This document shows, piece after piece, positions 9,059 to 20,579 of a stretch of DNA of 64,000 nucleotides. The first letter of the stretch is position 1. Each line of letters opens with the position of its first letter. Source of the stretch: Spinacia oleracea (taxonomy: Eukaryota; Streptophyta; Magnoliopsida; Caryophyllales; Amaranthaceae); the NCBI RefSeq assembly GCF_020520425.1, contig NC_079487.1, forward strand, positions 86,681,141 through 86,745,140, read 5' to 3'. Made by a program: the position numbers and the translations under genes. The notes beneath the pieces are model-generated. The model had not been told where the DNA came from and did not search any database. It saw nothing but the letters and a program-made list of their open reading frames with translations.

Positions 9059-10839
9059 GAGGGATCCGGTGAGAACACCTCCTTATGTAAGAACACTTCT
9101 TATGGTGAGAACACTTTTACACTCTCTATGTTCTATATTTATTCAACAATGTTCTAAATTTTCAAACTCATGTTCTAAATTTATTCAACGATGTTCTAGA
9201 TTAATTCAAGCATGTTCTAAAATTATTCAACCATGTTCTAAATTTTTAACCTCATGTTCTAGATTAATTCAAGCATGTTTTAAAATTATTCAACCATGTT
9301 CTAAATTTGTAAGCTCATGTTCTAAATTTATTCAAGCATGTTCTAAATTTATTCAACCATGTTCTAAACTTATTCAACCATGTTCTAAACTTATTTAACC
9401 ATGTTCTAAATTTATTCAACCATGTTCTAAATTTTCAAACTCATGTTCTAAATTTTTAACCTCATGTTCCAGATTAATTCAAGCATGTTCTAAAATTATT
9501 CAACCATGTTCTAAATTTGTAAGCTCATGTTCTAAATTTATTCAAGCATGTTCTAAATTTATTCAACGATGTTCTAAATTTGTTCATGCCATGTTCTAAA
9601 TTTGTTCAACCATGTTCTAAATTTGTAAGCTCATGTTCTAAATTTATTCAAGCATGTTCTAAATTTATTCAAGCATGTTCTAAATTTATTTAACGATGTT
9701 CTAAATTTGTTCAACCATGTTCTAAATTTGTTCAACCATGTTCTAAATTTGTAAGCTCATGTTCTAAAATTATTCAATCATGTTCTAAAATTGTAAGCTC
9801 ATGTTCTAAATTTATTCAAGCATGTTCTAAATTTATTCAAGCATATTCTAAATATATCCAAGCATGTTCGAATATTTACATTTTTCAAGATCCGAATACA
9901 TTTTCCGGAAATGTCTCTTAACCGCAAACAACCAGCAAACCTAGTCCTTCCATTTAGCCACGAAAACGGAATCTCGTAACCTCAGACTAGTTCAGCCACA
10001 AAATCACAAAAAATTCGAACAATCAATTGAGAATGCCGACGAAAAATCGATTTCGAACAATCGATTAAAATTTCCACCGCGAGCAGCGATTCGATTGAAT
10101 ATTTCCGATTGCAATTGATTTAGAATTGAGAAGTGCTGATTGAAATTGATTTCGAATTGGAGGAGAAAGGAGGAGGATTGAACAAACTTACCGAAATCGC
10201 TCATTGAAATCGATTTCGATTTCGAACACCAGCGATTGAAACGATTCATGATTCATGAACCACGACCATAACCACCGGCGATTTAAATTACTGCAGCTGC
10301 GGAAGGTGAGCAGCGGCTGATGGTGGTGGTGTTCTGGTTCGATTTCGCGGCCACCAGAAACACCGCTGCCACCGGCGATTATATTTGCAGCAAGCAGCGA
10401 GTGGCGGCGAGCGGAGATCGGAGAGCCGGATGTTGATGGTGGCTACGAGCGGTGGCCGAATGTGGTGGTGTTCGAAAAGAGAAGAGAGAGAGAGGAATAG
10501 AAGAGAGAGAACAACCGCAGCTACAACCGCGAGATACGAGCGGCGACAGGCGAGCGGCGATCGGCGTCCGGCGAACGACGAGCAGTGACCGGCGAGCAGC
10601 GGCGGCGATCGGCGGCGGCAAGCAGCGAACTGAGCAGTGAGAGAAGCGTTCGAAAGGAGAGAGAGAAAGGGGAATCGAAGAGAGAGAAATAGGGCTGGAA
10701 ATAATAAAAAAAATGGTTAAAAAATAATTATATTGGGATATTTGTTCATAATAATTACGAAATTGCCATTATTAAAAAGTGTTCTTACTGTAAAGAAGTG
10801 TTCTCACCGTAAGTAAGTGTTCTCACGAGAGCCTTCCTC
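9056..10839. mobile_element. Element A: (TA)n-bounded TIR element, unclassified
   Basis: It is bounded by (TA)n on both sides. The left end reads GGGGAGGGATCCGGTGAGAAC and the right end, inverted, GAGGAAGGCTCTCGTGAGAAC. Over about 65 bases both ends carry three spaced copies of a GTGAGAACACTT-like motif (with GTAAGAACACTT variants). The left half is a minisatellite. The right half (10,260-10,690) is GC-rich and, on the minus strand, CT-rich like a 5'UTR. No transposase is seen. The (TA)n boundary recalls microsatellite-targeting elements such as rice Micron, but family membership is unproven. Confidence 0.7.
9125..9865 (+). repeat. ~21-bp minisatellite (TGTTCTAAATTTATTCAA-type)
   Basis: More than thirty degenerate units carry the core ATGTTCTAAATTTATTCAA, alternating with TTTGTAAGCTC and TTTTTAACCTC variants. 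The complement of the core, TTTAGAACAT, resembles the AGAACAC motif in the ends of element A. Open frames across it are simple repeat artefacts. Confidence 0.92.
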
Positions 10840-10857
10840 TATATATATATATATATG
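10840..10857. repeat. (TA)n between elements A and B
   Basis: Eight to nine TA units separate the right end of A from the left end of B. Confidence 0.95.
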
Positions 10858-11250
10858 TAAATAGGTCCCTATGTGAGTATACTAGTATATATGAGAATGA
10901 ATCTAATCTGTAGGATTAGATGAAAATCAACGGCTAGGATTAAAAGCAAGTAACGACAATAATTTAAATAACCCCCCACACACCAAATAATAAAAAATAA
11001 AAAACAGACGTTTCTCTCTCTAAAAATATTGTACAGCCTCTCCCAAATTCAACCCCCTTCCTTTCTCTCAGACTTTTCTCTCTCCTCTAAAAACTGCCAT
11101 TAAAGCTTCAAAAATTGTCGATGAAGCTTCAATTCACTCGATTTAGTCGTTGATTTCAAGTAGTTCTTGGTGAATTCTCCTATATCTCTTCTCTTCTTCA
11201 ACAGTTTCGTCTATTTTAACCTAATTTTTTGTATTCGTTTAAGATTGGAG

Positions 11251-12219
11251 ATGAAGGAAGCAGAAAAATCCAAAAAAACAAGCCGAAAAAGCTAGGAACG
11301 AAGAAGGTAATACAATACACGAATTTCACACTATTTTCTTGTTTTTAGATCTTGATTTAGGTTAATTTGTGTTTATTTTTTATTGTAAGGAAAATTATGA
11401 AAAAGAAGATGAAATTGTGAAAAAACGGAAGAAAAACACATATTCGATTCAGAAGATCGCGAAGAATCGTATGTAAGTAATTAATTGGATGTTCTATTTC
11501 ATGATTTGATTTTTCTGAAATTTTTTGTTATTATTTTCTGAAATCATAATCAGTTTATTCTTAATATTTGTTATTAGTTTTTGAATTAATTGTTCATGTT
11601 TCTAAATTATTTTGTGATTAGTTTTGAATTTCTGAATGTTTAGGTGATTAATATCTGATTTTTTTAATTAATTTGTGAAAATTTTCTATATTTTTGGATT
11701 TACTGATTTTATGAATTAATTCATGATGTTCTATAACTTATAGTTATATGTTCTAAATGTTTGAACAGAGAAAATTCAAATGTCGGAAATGAGATCAAAC
11801 GCGCACAAACAACAGAGTTATATCGCACTGGTAGTTCTATTGTCGAACAAGCACTTGTGAATGACGTCCTTGTAAATGTTGGGTAATATTTTATTATCTC
11901 AATTCTTTAGAACATGAAGGTTCAACATTTAGAACATGAAGGTTCTCTGTTTAGAACAAAAATGTTTAATGTTTAGAACATGAAAGTTACCTTTTAGAAC
12001 ACCAAAATTTAGGTATAGTGATGGTTCAATTATTGAGAAATGAAAGATATTTGAAAGAATTAGATCTTATTTGACTACATTTACCATATTTGAACCTTGT
12101 GCATGACTATGTCATCAAACTAACTATTGTTGGCTTTTGTGTCTAATAATAAACGCGCCAAATCAACGGAGCCTATTGTCCCTCCATCACTTCTGAACGA
12201 CATCATGAACAATTTAGAG
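11251..12219 (+). pseudogene. Exon-like segments of an unidentified element-borne gene
   Basis: Segments with splice-like borders occur in order. First is ATGAAGGAAGCAGAAAAATCC from 11,251, which meets a stop in this frame and is followed by a GTAATA donor. Next is a Lys-rich segment near 11,395-11,470 (YEKEDEIVKKRKKNTYSIQK). Then comes a segment near 11,768-11,883 (NEIKRAQTTELYRTGSSIVE), and last RAKSTEPIVPPSLLNDIMNN near 12,155-12,219. They read like exons of one gene but I recognise no family. With the terminal exon at 15,667 they may be the relic of the element's own gene. Confidence 0.3.
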
Positions 12220-13519
12220 TAATATTTTATACTCTCAATACTTTAGAACACAAAGGTTAAGAATGTAGAACATCATAGCTCACTGTAGTGTAGAACATCA
12301 TAATTGCATATGCTCTAATTATAAGTGCACATGTTCTGAATTTGATGAAATAATATTTCTCCCAAACATATTAACTTTTGATCAAAGGATTTTCATATAG
12401 TCTTCTGGCCTCTATGTCAAACTTGAGTTTCGTTCTTGAGTAGCTACTGCATTCCCTATGACTAGTAGTCTAACACTCCTAGCATGGAGGATTACTTCTT
12501 AAAATTGTTCAAATCTATCATGTATTTAGGATTACATTTCTTCATTCTACTCTCTCTATTAGGACCATGAACCCAAAGCATGTAGTTGTATGAATTCAAA
12601 AAGACAAAATTCTGAATTACAAAAGTATGTGAGTGAGAAGTTGTTGATGAGGTATGCATTGAATTCAAAAAGTAAATGTTTAGTTGATGAGGTATGCTTT
12701 GGGTAGGTTTATAATTTGTTGATTACTGGGAGAAGTTGTTGACAAATGGTGATTTTTTTTCTCGAATTAGGCTAAATACTTTAAATTTGTTTGTGTTTGC
12801 TTAGGATTGTTAGGTTATTGATGAATAGTACCCCTCATTGCCATGCATCAAATCCTTGATCCCATTCTTATGCATTTTTTCTGACTTTTCTTTGGATGTT
12901 AAGAATTCTAGATGCACTTTCTTGTGAAATTTCTGCAGGATCTGCATTGAAACTATTATTCAGAGAAAGTAGAGAATTTTGTGTAGATTCTCAACATATG
13001 TTAGTCACATGCTTTCTTAGAAGTTAAGGTGTTTCTTTCTTGTACAATGTCTTACTTTTCATGACAATAACAATTGAGGTTGCGTGGGTTAACTAATTGT
13101 TGTACGTATATCAACTATTTGAGAATTAGAAAGTAAAGAACTGCCACAAAGAAAAGTAGGTCATACTTTCATGTTCTTTGTTCTTAGGAAACAATTAATT
13201 CCTTTATCTTCTTCAATTTTATCTTTTACCAATTTATGAAAGGTGAGATTAACAAAAGATAATACTCATAGTTCACTGGAAAGGACAACTGTTCATTGCT
13301 CAAGCCTTCTGATCTACAAACTTTGTGGTTCTTTTTTGAAGTGATTATGCAATTAGTTATTACCGTCATTAAAGTTCTCAAGTCTAAACTTATTTATTTG
13401 GTTTTCCGAAGGAATTTCCTACAACAATTGAAATGGTCATCTTATGCAACTTGTTTTGTTTGCAAAGATGTAAGCTCATGTTTGATGCTTCTAATGCATT
13501 TGTTATTATCAGTGGTTAT

Positions 13520-15010
13520 ATTTTTTGTTAGAACATATAGCTGAACTGATAAGAACATGTAACTTAACCAATTAGAACATATAGCTTCATAGGTTGGAAC
13601 ATATAAATTCAATTGTTAAAACATATAACTTATCTTGTTAGAACATGTTGGTTCACTAGTTAGAACATATAGTTTCGTTGGTCAGAACATATAACATATG
13701 TTGTTTTTGATATAATATCCATATCAAAAACAAAACTAAATTTTGGTTGCGTTTGGTTTAGAGGAATTACCTGTTATGTTGATATTTGGTTATGGTTGTT
13801 AGCTGCTGCGATCTGTGCAATTGAGCTTTAGGTTTGGCTAGCAGTTAGTCCGAAAGTAAATTAAATCTCTCAAATAGTAAACAAAATATCTCTAAAAGTA
13901 AACTAAATAACAATGAAACATCATCTCTCACTGTGTTAGAACATATAGCTTAACTGCTTAGAAAATGTAGCTTAAACGATTAGAACATATAGGAATAATG
14001 TACAATGGTAACAATCCAAAGAAAGGCGAGAGAAGCCATTAAGGAACATTAAGCCTATTGTATTTTTTCTTGTTTTCCTTTATGTTGTTTGTCTTTTGTA
14101 AGGGATTTGTAATTAAAGGGGGGGGGGGGGGGGGGAGTGAGTATGCAGGCATGTTGATTGTATTAGGTGAAAGTGGGAGAGTAGAGAACCTCTTGAACGT
14201 TCTCAAGCAATACATGTTTACAAGCTTTAAGCATTTATCAATACAAATTACAATCTTTCATTTAAATATGAGTTTGAGTGAGTGAGTTTGTTGCATGATG
14301 ACAAAAAGAACCACCTGAACATTCCATTTGGATAACAAAACCAGGTTCATAAGACCATTATCCATTTATGGCTCATGTTAGTAACCAATTTGGGATGAAA
14401 AATAAGTGTATTCGTGTAGATAAAGGTACAAAAATCTTACAGGATAAGTGCAGTGGTCTGTTTTTCTTTTTTCTAATGGGTAGTTCCCAGATGAGTGTAA
14501 TGGATGTTCAACAACGTAACAGAAATGTACTTTGTTAATGCAGAACATGTCCCTTAACTAGTTAGAACATATTGCTCAACTTGTGAGAACATATAAGTTT
14601 AATTGTTAGAACATATGCTTTAGCTGTTAAAACATGTAGGTTTAATTATTAGAACAATTAGATGAAATGCATAGAACACAGGGTATTGGTCCTTGGTACT
14701 TATATTAAATGAGTTCAGAACATAATTTTAATTACTGCAGAACAAAAGATAGTAACTCAGAACATATACTTTGTTAATGCAGAACATGTTTCTTAACTAG
14801 TAGAACATATTGATCAACTTGTTAGAACATATAAATTTAATTGTTAGAACATTATATGCATTATTTAAGAATATTTCTGTTCTAAATTTCATAACAAGAT
14901 GTTCTGAAACTAGAAGGATATGTTCCAATATTATTTTCTTGTATCTAATATGTTCATGAAGTTGCTTTGGGTCTGATTTTATGCCTGTTTCTATGACAAT
15001 TTTGGCGTGG
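13520..15010 (+). repeat. Dispersed TTAGAACATATA repeats of element B
   Basis: Short imperfect tandem units with the core GTTAGAACATATA, about 20-22 bp apart, occur at 13,520-13,700, 13,935-13,995 and 14,540-14,960. Related TCAGAACAT units continue at 15,470-15,620 and AGAACA units at 16,070-16,980. The core resembles the GAGAACAC motif of the element ends. A poly-G tract lies at 14,117-14,135. Confidence 0.75.
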
Positions 15011-15247
15011 TTAGCTATGTTGTGTTTTCATGTGCGACATTATGGGCTAGTATATTCATTTCAAAGATTGGTGTTGGTCTTAAGTTGTTGCATAGTTGCT
15101 GGTGTAGGCTATTTGTTTTGCAGAGAGGGCTGTTGCAGGTCAGTCTAGGGTGGGAAGTGGTTCTGCTCTGTTTGGTTGTTGCTATAAGCTTTGTGTGTGT
15201 GGTGCCGTTGCAAGTAATGGCCGTCAATGCTTGATGTTTTGGGACAA

Positions 15248-15317
15248 TGCCTATTAGCTCAATTCGTAGAGCTTTGTGCAGTTTCACAATGATGTAGGTT
15301 CAAATCCTACATAGGCA
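15248..15317 (+). ncRNA. tRNA-like module 1 (in element B)
   Basis: Seventy bases fold as a tRNA cloverleaf: acceptor TGCCTAT/ATAGGCA (7 bp), D-arm GCTC/GAGC, T-arm GTAGG/CCTAC with loop TTCAAAT, and internal promoter-like boxes. The anticodon stem TTGTG/CACAA closes a loop of only six bases (CAGTTT), so decoding in the normal way is doubtful. The body resembles tRNA-Ile-type sequences. Nearly the same module recurs at 23,717-23,786 and, diverged, at 20,225-20,296. It could be a SINE head, a tRNA pseudogene, or a structural part of the element. Confidence 0.6.
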
Positions 15318-15666
15318 ACTCGTTTCAAATCACGGTATTTATCCATGAACACATACGAGATTGTGATGTCTTCAGTTATGTGTTGGGTGTAGTTATGCAT
15401 ATTGTGTTTGTTACTTGCATGTGTATGTGCTCGGTCTTTCATGTGTATCTGCGTCAATTCATAACATTTAGTTTCGGAATTCATAAAGTTTAGCTTAGGA
15501 ATGCAGAACATTTAGTTTGGGAACTCATAACATCTAGTTTAGGAAGTCAGAACATTTACGTTGGGAATTCAGAACATCTAATTTGTGAATTCAGAACATC
15601 TACTTTGTAAATGTAGAACATATCTTATTTTATTGTTTCTAATATTCAAAATTTAATTCACTGCAG

Positions 15667-15789
15667 TTTGAGCAAATGAAGAGATTGAGGCTTGAGTATT
15701 GTGGCGAGATATTGGCGCACAAGAAAAATGATGAACATCATGTTATGGTTTCCGAGTTAAGGAAATGGGAAACAAAGAATCAAATTTAA
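15667..15789 (+). pseudogene. Terminal exon-like segment ending KWETKNQI
   Basis: After a CTGCAG acceptor, 40 codons are open to a TAA: FEQMKRLRLEYCGEILAHKK, then NDEHHVMVSELRKWETKNQI. An Arg/Leu-rich helix followed by a conserved-looking C-terminus resembles the tail of Ulp1-type proteases carried by plant transposons, but the match is weak and the catalytic domain is absent. It may be the last exon of a deleted element gene. Confidence 0.3.
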
Positions 15790-17731
15790 CGGGATCATAA
15801 TGTCTTTGTAACATCAAATGTTGAATTTCTTGTAAATATTTTATGTTGAATTCGTAAAATTAGTAAACCAACAATTTATATTGGATGGTTTTGATCAACT
15901 TGTAATAGATTCATTTGCTTGAAGTTTAATTTGACGAATATACTTGTAATGTGATATGCTAATGAATCTATTAAAAAAGAAGTCAATTACTTCACAAATC
16001 TACTAGCTAAACCATGTTCAAAAGATCGGTAAAAAATATATTCTATTTTTCTATGTAGAACAAAAGATGTGAAAATTTAGAACATGATCAACAACACGTA
16101 GAAAAAAAATGTGTTTAATTTTAGAACATGGTCAACAAAACCAAAATACGCTTATAATAAAATATATAAAATTTATACAACAATTTGAACCGTAACACTA
16201 TGTCCATCCAGAATGATAACTAAAATGTAACACTAAAAATAAGATATAAAAAAATAATGTAAAAAATAGTACAACGTACATAATTATTCAAAATAAAAAA
16301 TAAAAAACATGTAACAAATAAAATCATCAACTCTAACTGCACGAAAAATATTGAAATCGAGTTTTGTTTGAAGAAAACGAATCAATGACAAAGTCCTGAA
16401 AATAACAAAAAGGATTAGTGTCAAGAGAACTAAACAAAAAATAATAAAGGTACTATACAAATTAGAACATTATATATGTATATTTTTTAGAACATGATGT
16501 ATATTGTTTAGAACAGTAAGCATGTTGTGTAGAATACAATGCAAAGTTTCCTAGAACATGTTGTGTAAAGTTTAGAACATGTTGTATATTGTTTAGAACA
16601 TGTATATTTTTTAGAACACGATGTACATTCATTTAGTTCATGAAAGAAATAAAAACAGTTATCTAAATATTCAAATCATATTATAATAAAGTTATAAAGT
16701 TCACTTCACTTTTTCCGGGAAATTTCGAATATCATGGTAACCAAGATCCTCACATCCTCTATATAACCGAATCTATACAAGAATGTGAGAAAACGGCTCA
16801 TAACATATATAATAATAACATAGAACATATGAATAAAAGTGCAGAACAAAAAGAGCAATTATTCAGAACAACAACATTGTCAGTTGCATTGTAGTTCAGA
16901 ACAAAAACACCGGTTATTCAAAACATTTAAAACAATCATCCAGAACAAAATGAACAATTATTCAGAACATTAAACTGGAGAAATATTAATAAGAAAACGC
17001 ACCAGATTCAGTGATTGACGATTGCGGAATATGAAAACTTCTAGTTACATAGCACAAACAGATAGCATAAGGATTAATGTGAAATTAAAAAGCATGAAAA
17101 ACACAACAATGATTAGACAATATACATAATCGAATCAAAGAACAACATGATTTCGAATATCGCACAATTACATGAATTCACAAATCCATGTTTGAAATTC
17201 AAACAATACGAATTCGCAAAATATGATCGAATTCAAATAAAAAACAAAAAATTAAGAACGAAATTGAATCAGAGAACAAATAATCTTTCCAAAACACAAT
17301 CCAATTCAACAAAATCGTTCTAAAATCAAAAAATTAATCACAGATAATCATGAAAATAAAATTTGAAAAATTAAACAAGAAAATGAAATAATACATTTAA
17401 ACTCATGAAATATGGAAATTTGGTGAATATATTTGAGTATCTGGAGTGAAATCGCAGCTATTAGGCCGAAAGTGATGTGAAATTCGACCTTGATTGAAGC
17501 TCTAATGGTGGCACAATGAAGAGAGAGAAAATAGAGGTCTATAGTTTTTTAGAGAAGCAGTGAGCGTGAAAAGGGAGGAGAATGGCTGGGTAATAGTTTA
17601 ATAAATTTACAAATATGCCATTACTAATCCCTTGATTTTGAGCTGTTAGATTTGAAAAGATTTAAAGGCTCAGATTAATTCTCACATAAGATTGTGTTCT
17701 CACATAGAAGGGGTGTTCTCACATGAGCCTT

Positions 17732-17733
<2 letters not shown>
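15790..17733. other. Right part of element B, no gene recognised
   Basis: AT-rich sequence with scattered AGAACA motifs (16,070-16,980). On the minus strand 17,450-17,590 is CT-rich and leader-like. The terminal repeat begins at about 17,640. Confidence 0.4.

Positions 17734-17788
<55 letters not shown>
17734..17788. repeat. (TA)n between elements B and C
   Basis: About 27 TA units directly join the right end of B to the left end of C. Confidence 0.96.
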
Positions 17789-17791
<3 letters not shown>

Positions 17792-19037
17792 CACTCAAAT
17801 GAGAAACGAGTTTAGAATGAGAAGAATGAGAAGCAATCTCGTGCATTCGGATCTAACTGCTCGAATGCGTTTACCTACCGCGTTCAGTAATGGCAAAACG
17901 GTAAATATTGCCACAAAGAAAAAAAGAATCATGCTCCCGTTTCTTTCTCCTCGTGCTTCAGTCTCAGAGTCTCGGGAACTCTTATTCTCTCTCCTCCATT
18001 AGCTCTCCTTCGTGATTCTCTCTCCTCACCCGCTGCAACCACTGCACCGCCACCATCTTCACGCTGCCATAATCTACGGGTCATCTTCTCTGCTACAATT
18101 GGTAAGTGTAATTCTTTGTGGATTTATGTAAATTATAGGTTCTGCGGTTGATTAGTGATTCCTAATGGTCTATAGTAATTTTCAGCTTTGATTTGATGTT
18201 CTTCATGTGGGAAATACTGCAACACTCAATTATTCACTTGAATCTGCAATAATCGAGCTTAAAATTGAAGGTAAACGTTCCTAATTTAGTCCAATTAATT
18301 TCTAGGTTTTCAATTTCCTTAGTGTTGATTGCCTTTTTAATTTGATCTTCGCATACTGCTTGAATTTAATGGTTTTTCATGATTGATTTCTACGTCTCCA
18401 AGTTTTTGTTGTTCTGAATGTTATTATTCATACTTGTTATTTGTGATTAGGAAGGAATTGAAGGAATTTTGAAAGTTTAATTCGTATTTTGTTGTCCTTT
18501 AGGTTATCATTCGTAGTTGTTATTTGTGATTCGGGAGGAATTGAAGAAATTATAGTCGAACATTAGTTTAATCAGATTGAGTAGTTGCATTAATAAAAAC
18601 CAACCAGTATTTTTTCACATTATGATGTTTAAATGAACATAATTATAATCAATAATTTGCTGATCAAGATGACTGGAAATGAGGAAAGAAAGACAGTTGG
18701 TGATTATTAATTCTTAAGTATAATTGGCAGACTTCCATGGTTGATCACTTGATCCCTTAATGTTCAATTATTGGATATTCTTGCAGGATCACCTTTGTAA
18801 ACAACTATAACTCTATAAGTATCCCCTGTCATATGGAAGACTAGATCCTTTTTAACACAGCTAAAAGATTGGAGTAATAGTCGAATCCTCGAACCTTAGT
18901 GTTTTTAGTTAGAAAGTTCGTTGAATACACCTACGATACCTTAAATAACAATGAATTTCTGCTCTGCAAGGTTGATTTACGTTGCTGTCTTTAGTATTGT
19001 AGTATAGACCTATGCATTCAGCTGTCGGGATTAAGAG

Positions 19038-19157
19038 TGCTACAGGTGTGGCAATCCCAAGACTGAAATCTTGATAACCAAAACTCAGATGTTACAGCTT
19101 AAATGTGATGCTTGTGGATTTGTGTCTGATGCAGATATGAGGGATAGCCAAAGATGA
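19038..19157 (+). pseudogene. eIF5 zinc-finger fragment
   Basis: Plus-strand codons give CYRCGNPKTEILITKTQMLQ, then LKCDACGFVSDADMRD, then a stop. This is the C2-C2 zinc-ribbon of translation initiation factor eIF5 (plant copies read CYxCGNPETEI...LKCAACGFVSDVDMRD). Both Cys pairs are kept. A stop lies two codons upstream and the frame ends after MRDSQR, so only about 37 residues of a roughly 430-residue protein are present. It lies in element C next to an ADH fragment on the opposite strand, consistent with gene capture. Confidence 0.8.
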
Positions 19158-19246
19158 CAAATGGATAGACCATTCTGTATTTTCTGTAGGAACTCAGTTA
19201 TGTAGATATACTTTTAAATGTTCACATTCATCATACCAGTTTAAAT

Positions 19247-19870
19247 CTAGTTTGGCATGTGAATTACACAGCGTAGACACTTGCCACCAATCATAAGCTC
19301 GAAAGCTTTGTTGATATCAGCAAATTGAAGATCATGAGTGATAAATTGATCTATCGGGATTTCCTTTCTGGTGTACATGTCCACCAATTTTGGAATATCT
19401 GACTTAGGTTTCCATGCACCCTCCAATTAGTTACCCTTTCAATGTTCTTCCAGAAAGAAGCAGTCCATAATGAGCTTTCACTTCAAGCTCCACTTTTTGT
19501 ACACCAAGAGTAACAGTCAAACCCCACCCATCACAACATGAGAGCAAAGCAGTCGTTACAGTTCCAGTATCACCCACACACTCAAATGCATAATTTGCTC
19601 CTCCATTAGTCTTACGCTTAATGACCTGATGTATAGGTTCTTTGTCGTCTGTTGGGTTGATAAGGTCTGTTATTGACAAAGTTTGTCCAAAGGAACATCA
19701 GATCTCACTTTAACAGCACAACCAGAGTGAACAACAGTGAACTCACTAAAACTTGAGACTGCACAATAATGATACACAAGCTCTCCTTTGATTGAAAAAC
19801 GTGTCTTCTGATCACTGTGCATGACATTGACAAATTTCATTTTACCATCTTTGTGCTGCTGCAAAACAAT
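19247..19870 (-). pseudogene. Alcohol dehydrogenase-like (zinc MDR family) fragment
   Basis: The minus strand from about 19,864 reads FVNVMHSDQKTRFSIKGE, VYHYCAVSSFSEFTVVHSG and VPLDKLC, then jumps directly to ITDLINPTDDKEPIHQVIKR, YAFECVGDTGTVTTAL and SCCDGWGLTVTLGVQ. After LKG there is a stop and a small insertion, and the tail WKPKSDIPKLVDMYTRKEIP, KAFELMIGGKCLRCVIHMP ends at 19,247. This is the plant ADH-like medium-chain dehydrogenase family. About 60 residues including the Gly-rich NAD-binding motif between the two blocks are deleted, and the N-terminal half is missing. It cannot be an active enzyme. Exon-exon joins appear intron-free, which could reflect a retrocopy, but the intron positions of the source gene were not checked. 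Confidence 0.82.
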
Positions 19871-20224
19871 TGTGTTGTCTTGGATATTGTTTGCTTTTTA
19901 TTTGCGAAAAATGTGTCATCATAAATGTGCATTTTTTTACTTATCTATAACGTTGATCACAACATTTTTGTACACTATACTACATATATTAGGATCTTAT
20001 GCAGGAGCCAATTGGTTAATGCTCATGATTTCATGATAATGCTGGTGTTGTTCATTTGACTATTAAGCGAAGTTGCTAATGAACATTTACGTTATGAGAT
20101 CGAATTTACCATCAAATTTATACCATGACTTAAACACTTGAGTCCCCTGTATTAGCTTTTTTTATTAGTCTCCTGATCTGAATCTGCATCTGATCATAAA
20201 AAAATAACCACGAGAAAATATACT

Positions 20225-20296
20225 AGCCTACTAGCTCAATAGGTAGAGCATTGTGAAAATGCACAAAAGATGTGGGTTGGAATCCCACGTATGTTA
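20225..20296 (+). ncRNA. tRNA-like module 2 (diverged)
   Basis: It keeps the D-arm GCTC/GAGC, anticodon stem TTGTG/CACAA with a six-base loop (AAAATG), and T-arm GTGGG/CCCAC with loop TTGGAAT. The acceptor arms have decayed. It is the same family as modules at 15,248 and 23,717. Confidence 0.5.
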
Positions 20297-20579
20297 ATCT
20301 AATTTATTTTTTGTATTGTTTTATTTACTCTTGGGTTAATATTATTTACTTCTTATCAGTTAATTTTTTTTTATCTATCATGTTTCAAGAAGAACACAAA
20401 GCAAAGCAGTAGTACCCAAGTAAGCCTAACTCAACTCGGGCCAAATTAACCAAGGCAGATTAAAACAAACCCCTTCAAGGCAGACTTGAACCCAATAACC
20501 TACGGATCTCTGTTAGAACTAACCGAGCAGGACTAATGTATAGAAAACTAAACCGAATCTGCATGACTAACTGCATCAA

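Larger units (their letters stand above)
10858..17733. mobile_element. Element B: ~6.9-kb (TA)n-bounded TIR element, unclassified
   Basis: The left end (AGGTCCCTATGTGAG, then TATGAGAATGAATCT) is an imperfect inverted match to the right end, which read on the minus strand gives AGGAAGGCTCATGTGAGAAC, then TATGTGAGAACACAATC and GTGAGAATTAATCTGAG. (TA)n lies on both sides. Inside are a CT-rich leader-like start on the plus strand (11,010-11,330), exon-like segments, a tRNA-like module, blocks of AGAACAT repeats, and a CT-rich leader-like start on the minus strand near 17,500-17,590. It contains no intact long protein, so it is a non-autonomous or decayed copy. Confidence 0.65.

Noticed and set aside
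8752-9157. Open frames with poly Ile-Tyr runs
   Set aside because: They are translations of the (TA)n tract and have no protein character.
9069-9398. 109-codon open frame across the 21-bp repeats
   Set aside because: A period-21 repeat keeps a frame open by chance; the peptide is only repeated Cys-Ser-Lys-Phe/Leu-Ile-Gln.
10379-10640. Arg/Ala-rich open frames in element A
   Set aside because: GC-rich CGGCGA-type low complexity, open in several frames, better read as leader sequence.
15248-15317. Functional tRNA gene
   Set aside because: The anticodon loop has six bases and lies in a transposon. I report it as tRNA-like only.
19247-19870. Functional alcohol dehydrogenase gene
   Set aside because: It lacks the N-terminal half and the NAD-binding segment and contains a stop and small indels.
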